Origin: Streptomyces antimycoticus
Lineage (GTDB): Bacteria > Actinomycetota > Actinomycetes > Streptomycetales > Streptomycetaceae
DNA: 64,000 bases
Assembly: GCF_005405925.1 (NCBI RefSeq)
Contig: NZ_BJHV01000001.1
Location: forward strand, 9,982,001-10,046,000
Direction: 5' to 3'
Shown here: one piece after another, positions 51,101 to 63,100 of the stretch
Layout of the letters: the number at the start of each line of letters is the position of its first letter
Position numbering within the stretch: position 1 is the stretch's first letter
Made by a program: the position numbers and the translations under genes
The notes under the pieces: generated by a model
Told to the model about the DNA's origin: nothing
The model's input: the letters and a program-made list of their open reading frames with translations, nothing else
Database searches by the model: none

Positions 51101-54100
51101 GCAGTCGGTCACCATCGACGACGACTTCTTCGGCCTCGGTGGCCATTCGCTACTGGCCACGAAGCTGGTCAGCCGGATCCGCTCGGTCCTGGACGTCGAA
51201 CTGGCGGTGCGGCGGGTTTTCGAGGCCCCCACCGTCGCCGAGCTCGCAACCGTGCTGGACGCTTCCGCCGCGGTGCGCTCGCCGCTCCGGGCGGTGGAAC
51301 CGCGTCCGGCGCGGCTGCCGTTGTCGCTGGCCCAGCAGCGGTTGTGGTTCCTGCATCAGTTCGAGGGGCCGAGCGCCACGTACAACATTCCGGTGGCGCT
51401 GCGGCTGAGCGGTGAGCTGGACGAACGCGCGTTGCGGCTGGCCCTGGGCGATGTGGTGGCTCGGCACGAAAGCCTGCGCACGGTGTTCGCCGAGGACGCC
51501 GAGGGCCCGTACCAGGTGGTCCGGGACGCCGAACCGGTCGGGGTCACCGTGGTACGGACCGACGAGACCCGACTGCGCACCGAACTCCTCGGCGCGGCCC
51601 GCCACGCCTTCGACCTCCGGGCGGAAGGACCGCTGCGGGTTTGGCTGTTCGAGCTGGGCGACGACGCGTACGTCCTGCTGGTCGTCGCGCATCACATCGC
51701 CAGCGACGCGTGGTCGATGGGCCCGTTGGCCCGCGATCTGACCGGTGCGTACGCGGCGCGGGTCGGCTCCGGCGCGGCTCCCGGCTGGGAGCCGCTGCCG
51801 GTCCAGTACGCGGACTACAGCATCTGGCAGCGCGAGGTGCTCGGCACCGAGGACGACCCCGACAGTGAGATCACCCGCCAACTGGCCTACTGGAAGACCA
51901 CGTTGGCTGACCTTCCGGAAGAGCTGCCGCTGCCGTTCGACCGCCCCCGCCCGGCGGCCGCCACCTACCAGGGCGACTCCGTCACCCTCGACCTCGCTCC
52001 GGAGCTGCGCGAGAAGCTGACGCGGATCGCCCATGAGCGCCGAGCCAGCCTGTTTATGGTGGTGCAGGCGGCGCTGTCCACGCTGCTCACGCGCCTGGGC
52101 GCGGGGACGGACATCCCCCTTGGCACCCCCGTGGCCGGCCGCACCGATGACGCGCTGGACGACCTGGTCGGCTTCTTCGTGAACACGCTGGTGCTGCGGA
52201 CGGACACCTCCGGTGACCCGACGTTCACGGAGCTGATCGAACGAGTGCGGGCGCGGGATCTGGAGGCGTACGCACACCAGGACCTGCCCTTCGAACGGCT
52301 GGTCGAGGTGGTCAACCCGGAGCGTTCGCTGTCCCGGCATCCGCTTTTCCAGACGATGCTCACACTGAACAACACCGAGCAGGGCGCGGAGACCGCGGTG
52401 GCCTCGCTGCCGGGTCTGACCGTGGCGAACGAGCCGGTGGCCGTGGGCGGGGCGAAGGTCGACCTGTCCTTCCGGCTGGGTGAGCGGCGGGGCGATGGTG
52501 CGGACGGGGGTGTGGTGCTGGAGGGGGCTCTGGACTTCAGCACCGACATGTTCGACCGGGTCACGGCTCAGCGCATCGCGGAACGTTTCGTCCGTGTTCT
52601 GACCGCGCTCGCCGAGGACCCCGACCGCCGCATCGGTGACGTGGAGTTGCTGTCCGCGGTGGAGCGGGAGCGGGTGCTGGTCGAGTGGAACGGTGAGTCG
52701 CGGGGTGTGCGGGGCGTGTCGTTGCCCGTGTTGTTCGCGGAGCAGGTGGCGCGGACACCGGACGCGGTGGCGGTGGTGTGCGGCGGGCGTGAGGTGTCGT
52801 ACGGGGAGTTGGACGCGTGGTCGAATCGAGTGGCTCGATGGCTGATGGCGCAGGGGGTTGGGCCCGAGCGGTTTGTGGGTGTGGTGTTGCCGCGGTCGGT
52901 GGAATTGGTGGTGGCGCTGCTGGGCGTGGTGAAGGCGGGTGGCGCGTATGTGCCGGTGGATCCGGAGTATCCGGCGGAGCGCAAGGCCCACATCCTGGGC
53001 GATGCGCGGCCAGTGCTGGTGATCGAGGACGTCACGGATCTCGCGGCGGCCGACGCGTACGCGGATGACCCGGTGGAAGAGGTGCGGGAGCTGTCGCTTC
53101 CGGCCTATGTGATCTATACGTCGGGTTCGACGGGTCGTCCTAAGGGTGTGGTGGTCGAGCATCGTTCGGTGGGGGCGTATCTGGAGCGGGCGCGGGAGGT
53201 GTATCCGGATGCGTCGGGTGCGGCGTTGCTGCATTCGTCGGTGGCGTTCGATCTGACGGTGACCGCCTTGTACACCCCGCTGGTCAGTGGCGGCCGGGTG
53301 GTGCTGGCGGATCTCGATGAGCGGGTGGCCGGTGTTGGCCGGCCGTCGTTTATGAAGGTCACGCCCTCCCACCTGGGGCTGCTGGAAGCGCTGCCCGAGG
53401 AGGTGTCGCCTTCGGGGACGTTGATCACCGGTGGTGAGGCGTTGGTGGGGGAGGCGCTGGCGTCGTGGCGGGCCGCGCATCCGGATGTGGCGGTGGTCAA
53501 TGCATACGGTCCGACGGAGGCGACGGTCAACTGCACCGACTTCCGGATCGAACCGGGGCAGGTGGTTGCCGGTGGTGCTGTGCCGATCGGCCGTCCGTTC
53601 TGGAACACACGGGCGTATGTGCTGGACGCGGGGCTGCGTCCGGTCCCGCCGGGAGTGGCGGGTGAGCTGTACATCGCGGGAGTGGTGCTGGCGCGCGGCT
53701 ACTTGGGGCGTGCCGATCTGACCGCCGAGCGCTTTACCGCCGATCCTTACGGCCCTGTGGGCGCGCGGATGTATCGCACGGGTGATGTGGCGCGCTGGAA
53801 CGCCGATGGACAACTGGTGTACGTGGGCCGGGTGGACGACCAGGTCAAGGTGCGGGGCTTCCGCATTGAGCTGGGCGAGATCCAGGCCGTGCTGCGTGGT
53901 CACCCCGAGGTGGCTCAGGCCGCGGTGATCGTGCGGGAGGACCGGGCGGGGGACCAGCGGCTGGTCGCCTATGTGGTGGCGGATTCCCACGTTTCCGATG
54001 CGGCCTTGCGGGAGCACGCCGCCGGGTTGCTGCCGGACTACATGGTGCCGTCGGCGTTCGTCACCCTGGACGCGCTTCCGCTGACGCCGAACGGGAAGCT

Positions 54101-57100
54101 GGACCGGCGTGCGCTGCCCGCGCCCGACTACGGGCCCGAGAATGCTGCGGGCCGCGTCCCGCGTTCGCCGCGTGAGGAGATCCTGTGTGGTCTGTTCGCC
54201 GAGGTGCTGGGCGTGGAGTCGGTCACCATCGATGACGACTTCTTCCGTCTCGGTGGCCATTCCCTGCTGGCGACGAAGCTGGTCAGCCGGATCCGTAGCG
54301 TCATGGACGCGGAGCTGCCCATCCGGCAGCTCTTCGAGACCCCCACCGTCGCGGGTATCTCCACCGCTCTCGCGACGGATGGTGTGCGCCGGCGGGTGAC
54401 CGTGGCCGATCCGCGCCCGGAGCGGATCCCGTTGTCGTATGCCCAGCAGCGGCTGTGGTTCCTGAATCAGTTCGAGGGCCCCAGCGCCACGTACAACGCC
54501 CCGGTCGCACTGCGGCTGACCGGTCACCTGGACCGGGAGGCGCTGCGTCTGGCCCTGGGCGATGTGGTCGCCCGCCATGAGAGCCTGCGCACCGTCTTCA
54601 CCGAGGACGCCGACGGTTCCCGGCAGATCGTCCTGGCCGCCGACGAAGTCCGTACGGAGCTTCCGGTCGTGGAGACCGACGAGCGGCGGCTGGACGAGGA
54701 CCTGGCCGTCGCGGCCGCCCGTCCCTTCGACCTCGCGGCCGAAACTCCCTTCCGTGCCGTTCTGTTCGCGGTCGCGGAGGACGAGCATGTGCTGCTCGCC
54801 CTGACCCACCACATTGTCAGCGACGCGTGGTCGCGTGCCCCGCTGGCGCGTGACGTGGCGGCGGCGTACGCGGCCCGTGTCACCATCGGTGAGGCTCCCG
54901 TGCGTGAGCCGCTGCCGGTCCAGTACGCGGACTACAGCCTCTGGCAGCGGGACGTCCTCGGTGACGAGTCGGATCCCGACAGCGAGATCTCGCGTCAGCT
55001 CGGCTACTGGACCTCCGCGCTGGCGGGCCTCCCGGACCAGCTGGAGCTGCCGTACGACCGGCCGCGGCCGTCCGTCGCCTCCTACCGCGGAGACCGCATC
55101 CCCTTCCAGGTGTCCCCGGAGCTGTACGCGCGGATCAGCGAGGTGGCCGGGGAGGCGCAGGCCAGCCCCTTCATGGTGCTTCAGGCAGCCCTCACCGCCC
55201 TTCTCACGCGGCTGGGCGCGGGCACGGACATCGCCATCGGCACTCCGATCGCCGGCCGTACCGACACCTCGCTCGACGACCTGGTCGGCGTCTTCCTGAA
55301 CACACTGGTGCTGCGCACGGACACCTCGGGTAACCCGAGCTTCACCGCACTTCTCCACCGCGTCCGTGAGACGAACCTCAGTGCCTACGCCCATCAGGAC
55401 CTGCCCTTCGAGCGGCTGGTCGAGGTGCTCAACCCGGAGCGTTCGCTCGCCCGCCACCCGCTCTTCCAGGTGCTGCTGACCCTCAACAACACCGAATACC
55501 AGGGGGCATTGGACTCGCTGGACGACCTGCCGGGGCTCACCGCCGACCGACAGCAGGTCGAGACGTCGGTGGCCAAGTTCGACCTCGCCTTCGGCTTCAC
55601 CGAGAGCCATGGCGAGGACGGGCAGGTGCGTGCGCTCAACGGTGTCCTGGAGTTCAGCACCGACCTTTTCGACCGCGCGACGGCCCAGACGTTCACCGAG
55701 CGACTCCTCCGGCTCCTGACCGAGGCCGTGGCCGAGCCGACCGCCCCGGTGTCCGGTGTCGATGTGCTGGACGAGGCCGAGGCCCGGTCGGTCCTGGCGG
55801 ATTGGAATGACACGGCGTGTGAGGTGCCGGGTCGTTCGGTGGTGGAGCTGTTCGAGGAGGGGGTGGTGCGGACGCCGGATGCGGTGGCGGTGGTGGCGGG
55901 TGGTGTGTCGCTGTCGTATCGCGAGCTGGATGTCCGTGCTGGGCGGTTGGCGCGGTTGCTGGTCGATCGTGGGGTAGGGCCGGAGTGTTTTGTTGCGGTG
56001 GCGTTGCCGAGGTCGGTGGATCTGGTGGTGGCGTTGCTGGCGGTGTGGAAGGCGGGGGCGGCGTATCTGCCGCTGGACACCGAGTATCCGGTCGACCGGC
56101 TGGCGTACATGCTGCAGGACGCCGCACCGGCCCTTGTGCTCACCACGGGTGAACTGGCGGGCGTGTTGCCGGATGTGGGTGTGCCGTGTGTGCTGCTGGA
56201 TGCGGCCGAGACCGCCGAGGAGCTTTCCCGGACGGCGGGGGAGGGGCGGACCGCTTCTCGGACGCTGTCGCATGCGGCGTATGTGATCTATACGTCGGGG
56301 TCGACGGGGCGGCCGAAGGGTGTGGTGGTGCCGCAGGCGCCGCTGGCGAACTTTGCGGTGGCGATGGCCGGGCGGTTCGGGCTTTCGGGTGGGGACCGTT
56401 TGCTGGCGGTGACCACGGTGGGGTTCGACATCGCGGGGCTGGAGTTGTTCGTGCCCCTGCTGTCCGGCGCTGCGGTGGTGGTGGCCGAGCGGGATGTGGT
56501 GCGGGATCCGGCGGCGTTGTGCGCGCTGGTGTCGGCTGAGCGGGTGTCGGTGATGCAGGCGACGCCGAGTCTGTGGCGGGCGGTGCTGGCCGAGGACCCG
56601 GCCGTGCTGAGCGGTGTGCGGGTGCTGGTGGGTGGCGAGGCGCTGCCCGCCGATCTGGCCGTGGCGTTGGCCGGTCGGGCTGAGTCGGTGACGAACATGT
56701 ACGGTCCGACGGAGACCACGATCTGGTCGACGGCCTGGCCGGTGACTGCTGAGCGGGCGAGCAGCCCGCGCATCGGGCGGCCGATCGCCAATACCCAGGT
56801 GTATGTGCTGGACGGCGGGTTGCGGCCGGTGCCGGTCGGGGTGCCGGGCGAGCTGTATATCGCGGGTGAGGGTGTGGTGCGTGGCTATCACGGGCGTCCC
56901 GCCCTGACCTCGGAACGCTTCATCGCCGACCCGTTCGGTGGTTCGGCGGGTGGGCGGATGTATCGCACGGGTGACGTGGTGCGGTGGACCGCCGATGGTG
57001 AGCTGGAGTATCTGTCGCGGGTCGATGACCAGGTCAAGCTGCGTGGTTTCCGGATCGAGCTGGGTGAGATCGAGGCGGTGCTGGCCGGGCACGACCAAGT

Positions 57101-60100
57101 CGGGCAGGCCGCTGTCCTGGTGCGTGAGGACCGGCCCGGTGACAAGCGCCTCGTGGCCTATGTCGTCCCGGCGACGGCGGACGCTGGCCTGATCAGCGCG
57201 GACGTGCGCGAACACGTGGCGGCCCAACTGCCCGGCTACATGGTGCCCTCCGCCTTCATGACGCTGGACGCCTTCCCGCTGACGCCGAACGGCAAGCTGA
57301 ACCGCCGTGCCCTGCCCGCGCCCGACTACGGCCCGGAGGGCATAGGAGGCCGTGCTGCGCGTTCGCCGCGCGAGGAGATCCTGTGCGGTCTGTTCGCCGA
57401 GGTCCTGGGCGTGGAGACCGTCACCATCGATGACGACTTCTTCCACCTCGGCGGCCACTCCCTGCTCGCCACCAAGCTGGTCAGCCGCATCCGTACCGTC
57501 CTGGACGTCGAGCTGGCGGTGCGGCGGGTCTTCGAGGCGCCGACCGTTGCCGAGCTTGCGGCTGTGTTGGATGCGTCGGCGGTGGTGCGGTCCGCGGTGC
57601 GGGCGGTGGTGCCGCGTCCGGCGCGGCTGCCGTTGTCTCTGGCCCAGCAGCGGTTGTGGTTCCTGCATCAGTTCGAGGGGCCCAGTGCGACGTACAACAT
57701 TCCGGTGGCGTTGCGGCTGAGGGGCGCCCTGGATGAGGCCGCGTTGCGGTCGGCGCTGGGTGATGTGGTGGCTCGGCATGAGAGCCTGCGCACCCTGTTC
57801 GCCGAGGACGCCGAGGGCTCGTACCAAACGGTCCTGGACACCGCGGAAGCAGAACTGACGGTGGCCGCGACCGACAGGGAAGCGATCCACGACGAACTGA
57901 GCCATGCGATACGGACTCCCTTCGACCTCACGCACGATGTGCCGTTGCGCGCCTGGCTGTTCCAGCTCGGCGATGACGAGCAGGTGCTGCTGCTCGTGGC
58001 GCACCACATCGCGAGTGACGCCTGGTCGATGGGCCCGCTGGCCCGTGATCTGACCGCGGCGTACGCGACCCGTGTCACCACCGGTGACGCTCCTGGGTGG
58101 GAGCCGCTGCCGGTGCAGTACGCGGACTACAGCATCTGGCAGCGCGAGATGCTGGGCGCGGAGGACGACCCCGACAGTGAGATCAACCGCCAGCTGACCT
58201 ACTGGAAGGAGGCGTTGGCGGACCTCCCGGAGGAGCTGCCGCTGCCCTTCGACCGGTCGCGGCCGGCGACATCCTCGTATGAGGGTGACCGGATCACCTT
58301 CGAGGTACCGCCCGGCCTGTACGGAGAGCTGACGCGGGTCGCCCGCGAGCGTCGGGCCAGCCTGTTCATGGTGGTGCAGACGGCGCTGTCGACGCTGCTG
58401 ACGCGGCTGGGCGCGGGCACGGACATCCCGCTGGGCACGGCCATCGCCAGGCGCACGGACGACGCGCTGGACGATCTGGTCGGGTTCTTCGTGAACACCC
58501 TGGTGCTCCGAACGGACACCTCGGGCGATCCCACATTCGCCGAACTGCTCGACCGCGTCCGCGGTAAGGACCTCGAGGCGTATGCCTATCAGGATCTGCC
58601 GTTCGAGCGGTTGGTGGAGGTGGTCAATCCCGAACGGTCGCTGTCGCGCCATCCCTTGTTCCAGACGATGTTGACGTTGAACAACACGGAGCAGGGCGGG
58701 GCGTCGGCTGCCGCTTCGTTGCCGGGTCTGTCGGTGACGAGTGAGCCGGTGGCAGCGGCGGCGGCGAAGTTCGATCTGTCGTTCCGGCTTGCGGAGCGTC
58801 GTGGCGGGGCGGATGGCGGTGCGGTGCTGGAGGGTGCGTTGGACTTCAGCACGGATCTGTTCGACCGGGCCACCGCGCAGAGCATCGCGGAGCGTTTCGT
58901 CCGTGTTCTGAGCGCGCTCGCCGAGAACCCCGACCGCCGCATCGGTGACGTGGAGTTGCTCGACGCGGTGGAGCGGGAGCGGGTGCTGGTCGAGTGGAAC
59001 GGTGAGTCGCGGGGTGTGCGGGGTGTGTCGTTGCCGGAGTTGTTCCGGGAGCAGGTGGAGCGGACGCCGGATGCGGTGGCCGTGGTGTGTGATGACGTCC
59101 GGTTGACCTACTCCGAGCTGGACGCGTGGTCGAACCGGGTGGCGCGGTGGCTGGTCGGGCAGGGGGTGGGGCCGGAGTCGTTTGTGGCGGTGGTGCTGCC
59201 CAGGTCGGTGGAGCTGGTGGTCGCCCTGCTGGGTGTGGTGAAGGCGGGTGGTGCGTATGTGCCGGTGGATCCGGAGTATCCGGCCGAGCGGATAGCGCAC
59301 ATCCTGGGCGACGCGCGGCCGGTGCTGGTCATCGACGATGTGGCCGCTCTGGTGGCGGCTGACGAGTGTGCGGACACGCCGGTGGAAGACGCCCCGAAGC
59401 CGTCGCATCCGGCGTACGTGATTTATACGTCGGGTTCGACGGGTCGTCCTAAGGGTGTGGTGGTCGAGCATCGTTCGGTGGGGGCGTATCTGGAGCGGGC
59501 GCGGGAGGTGTATCCGGATGCGTCGGGTGCGGCGTTGCTGCATTCGTCGGTGGCGTTCGATCTGACGGTGACGGCGTTGTACACGCCGCTGGTGAGCGGT
59601 GGTCGGGTGGTGCTGGGTGAGCTTGATGAGCGGGCTGGGGATGGTGGTCGGCCGTCGTTTATGAAGGTGACGCCGTCGCATTTGGGGTTGTTGGAGGCGT
59701 TGCCGGAGGGTGTGTCGCCGTCGGGGATGTTGATCACTGGCGGTGAGGCGCTGGTGGGGGAGGCGCTGGCGTCGTGGCGGGCCGCGCATCCGGGTGTGAC
59801 GGTGGTCAATGCGTATGGTCCCACCGAGGCGACGGTCAACTGTGCGGATTACCGCATCGAGCCTGGTCAGGAAGTTGTGAGCGGTGCTGTGCCGATCGGG
59901 CGGCCGTTCTGGAACACCCGCGCTTATGTGCTGGATGCGTCGTTGCGTCCGGTGCCGCCGGGGGTGGCTGGTGAGCTGTATATCGCTGGTGTGGTTCTGG
60001 CGCGGGGGTATTGGGACCGTGCGGGGCTGACGGCGGAGCGGTTCACCGCTGATCCGTATGGTCCGGCGGGTGCGCGGATGTATCGCACGGGGGATGTGGC

Positions 60101-63100
60101 GCGGTGGAGTGCCGATGGTCAGTTGGTGTATGTGGGCCGGGTCGATGACCAGGTCAAGGTGCGTGGTTTCCGTATTGAGCTGGGTGAGATCCAGGCGGTC
60201 ATCAGCGGTCACCCCGACGTTGCGCAGACGGCGGTGGTCGTGCGGGAGGATCGGGCGGGGGATCAGCGGCTGGTCGCCTATGTGGTGGTGGATGGCTCGG
60301 TGTCCGCATCGGGGTTGCGGGAGCATGCCGCAGCCCTGCTGCCGGATTACATGGTGCCGTCGGCCTTCGTCGCTCTCCCCGAACTTCCGCTGACGCCGAA
60401 CGGCAAGCTGGACCGGCGTGCCCTGCCCGCGCCCGATTACGGGCCCGACACGGCTGAGGGCCGCGTCCAGCGTTCGCCGCGTGAGGAGATCCTGTGTGGT
60501 CTGTTCGCCGAGGTGCTGGGCGTGGAGTCGGTCACCATCGATGACGACTTCTTCCGTCTCGGTGGCCACTCCCTGCTGGCGACGAAGCTGGTCAGCCGGA
60601 TCCGTAGCGTCATGGACGCGGAGCTGCCCATCCGGCAGCTCTTCGAGACCCCCACCGTCGCCGGCCTCTCCACCGCGCTGGCGACCGATGCGGTGCGCCG
60701 CCGCGTGACCGAGGCCGATCCGCGCCCGGACCGCATCCCGCTCTCCTATGCCCAGCAACGTCTGTGGTTCCTCAATCAGTTCGAGGGCCCCAGCGCCACC
60801 TACAACGTCCCGATCGCGCTCAGGCTGACCGGCCCGCTGGACCGGGAGGCGCTGCGCCTGGCCCTGGGCGACGTGGTGGCGCGCCACGAGAGCCTGCGCA
60901 CCGTCTTCACCGAGGACGCCGACGGCGCCTACCAGGTCGTTCGCCCGCTGGGCGAGGCCGATCTCGAGTGGACGACGGTGGAGACGGACCGGGCGAACGT
61001 CGAACGGGAGCTTCGTGAGGCCGCGCGTCGCGGCTTCGACCTGTCGGCGGGTTCGGGAGAACTGCCGCTGAGAGCAACGCTGTTCGTACTCGATGGCGGT
61101 GACGACCACATTCTCCTGTTGGTCCTGCACCACATCGTCAGCGACGCCTGGTCGCGCGCCCCGCTGGCGCAAGACCTGACGGCGGCGTACGCGGCCCGAG
61201 CGACGACCGGCCGTGCCCCCGTCTGGGAGCCGCTGCCGGTCCAGTACGCGGACTACAGCCTCTGGCAGCGGGACGTCCTTGGTGACGAGTCCGATCCCGA
61301 CAGCGAGATCTCGCGTCAGCTCGGCTACTGGACCTCCGCGCTGGCGGGCCTCCCGGACCAGCTGGAGCTGCCGTACGACCGGCCGCGGCCGTCCGTCGCC
61401 TCCTACCGAGGGGACCGCATCCCGTTCGAGATTCCGGCGCCGCTCTACGACAAGGTGGTCGCGTTCGCGCGGGACACGCAGTCGAGCCCGTTCATGGTGG
61501 TGCAAGCGGGGCTCGCGGCGCTGCTGACCCGGCTGGGCGCGGGCACCGACATTCCCATCGGCACACCGATCGCCGGCCGCACCGACACCTCGCTCGACGA
61601 CCTGGTCGGCGTCTTCATCAACACACTGGTGCTGCGCGCCGACACGTCAGGACGTCCCACTGCCCGCGCGCTGATCGAGCGCGTCCGTACGCGGAACCTG
61701 GCCGCCTACGCCCATCAGGACCTGCCCTTCGAGCGGCTGGTCGAGGTGCTCAACCCCGAGCGCTCGCTCGCCCGCCACCCGCTCTTCCAGGTGCTCCTGG
61801 CGTTCAACAACACCGACACAGCGGCCACCGACCAAGCCGTGGCCGATATGCCCGACCTCACCGTGTCGCCGATGGCGGCCGACACCGGCGTGGGCAAGTT
61901 CGACCTGTCCTTCGCCTTCACCGAGCAGCCGCACGGAGCCGGCGGGCTGCTCGGAGTGCTCGAGTACAGCACCGACCTGTTCGACCGCGACACGGTCGAA
62001 ACGCTCGGCAAGCGCTACCTGCGTGTGCTGCAGGGCATGGTCGACGCCCCGGACGCCCCGCTCGACCGGATCGCCCTGTTGGACGAGGCCGAGGCGCGGT
62101 CGGTGGTGTGGGAGTGGAATGACACGGCGCGTGAGGTGCCGGGTCGTCCGGTGGTGGAGCTGTTCGAGGAGCGGGTGGCCCGGACGCCGGATGCGGTGGC
62201 CGTGGTGGCCGGCGGGGTGTCCCTGTCCTATGGCGAGCTGGACGCTCGGGCCGATCGTCTCGCGCGGCTGCTGGCCGACCGTGGGGTGCGGCCCGAGGCG
62301 TTCGTCGCGGTGGCGTTGCCCAGGTCGGTGGATCTGCTGGTGGCGCTGCTGGCGGTGTGGAAGGCCGGGGCGGCGTACTTGCCGTTGGACACGGAGTACC
62401 CGGCCGACCGGCTCGCCTACATGCTCCAGGACGCCATCCCCGAACTCGTCCTGACCACAGGCGAGTTGGTGCCCATGCTGCCGGACGTGGACATCCCACG
62501 TGTGCTGCTGGACGCGCCCGAGACCGCCGAGGCGCTTTCCCGGACGGCGGGGGAGCGGCGGATCGCTCCCCTCGCGCTGTCGCATGCGGCGTATGTGATT
62601 TATACGTCGGGTTCGACGGGTCGGCCGAAGGGTGTGGTGGTGCCACAGGGGCCGCTGGCGAATTTCGTGGTGGCGATGGCCGAGCGGTTCCGACTCACCG
62701 GCGCGGACCGGTTGCTGGCCGTCACCACCGTCGGGTTCGACATCGCGGGCCTGGAGCTGTTCGTACCGCTGCTCAGCGGTGCGGCGGTGGTGGTGGCGGA
62801 GCGGGATGTGGTGCGGGATCCGGTGACGCTGTGCGCGCTCGTCACCAACGAGCGGATTTCGGTGATGCAGGCGACCCCCAGCCTGTGGCGGGCGGTGCTG
62901 GCCGAGGACGCTTCGGTGCTGGGGGGTGTGCGGGTCCTCGTCGGTGGCGAGGCGCTGCCCGCCGATCTGGCGGTGGCATTGGCCGAGCGGGCCGAGTCGG
63001 TGACGAACATGTACGGCCCCACCGAGACCACGATCTGGTCGACAGCCTGGTCGGTCACCCCGGGCACCGCGCGGGCGCCCCGTATCGGGCGGCCGATCGC

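Noticed and set aside
52640..54120. Asn as substrate of the DLTKIGAVNK A domains.
   Set aside because: DLTK starts both Asp and Asn codes. The ending GAVN resembles Asp-activating domains of acidic lipopeptides better, and the calcium motif requires Asp. Kept as Asp with moderate certainty.
51150..61505. An antisense reading frame of about 3450 codons opposite NRPS 2, and similar ones at 39327-42425, 44543-47938, 47820-51146 and 61647-63977.
   Set aside because: They mirror the coding frame of a highly repetitive, G+C-rich NRPS gene, in which antisense stop codons are rare. The translations show no family features and simply repeat with the modules.
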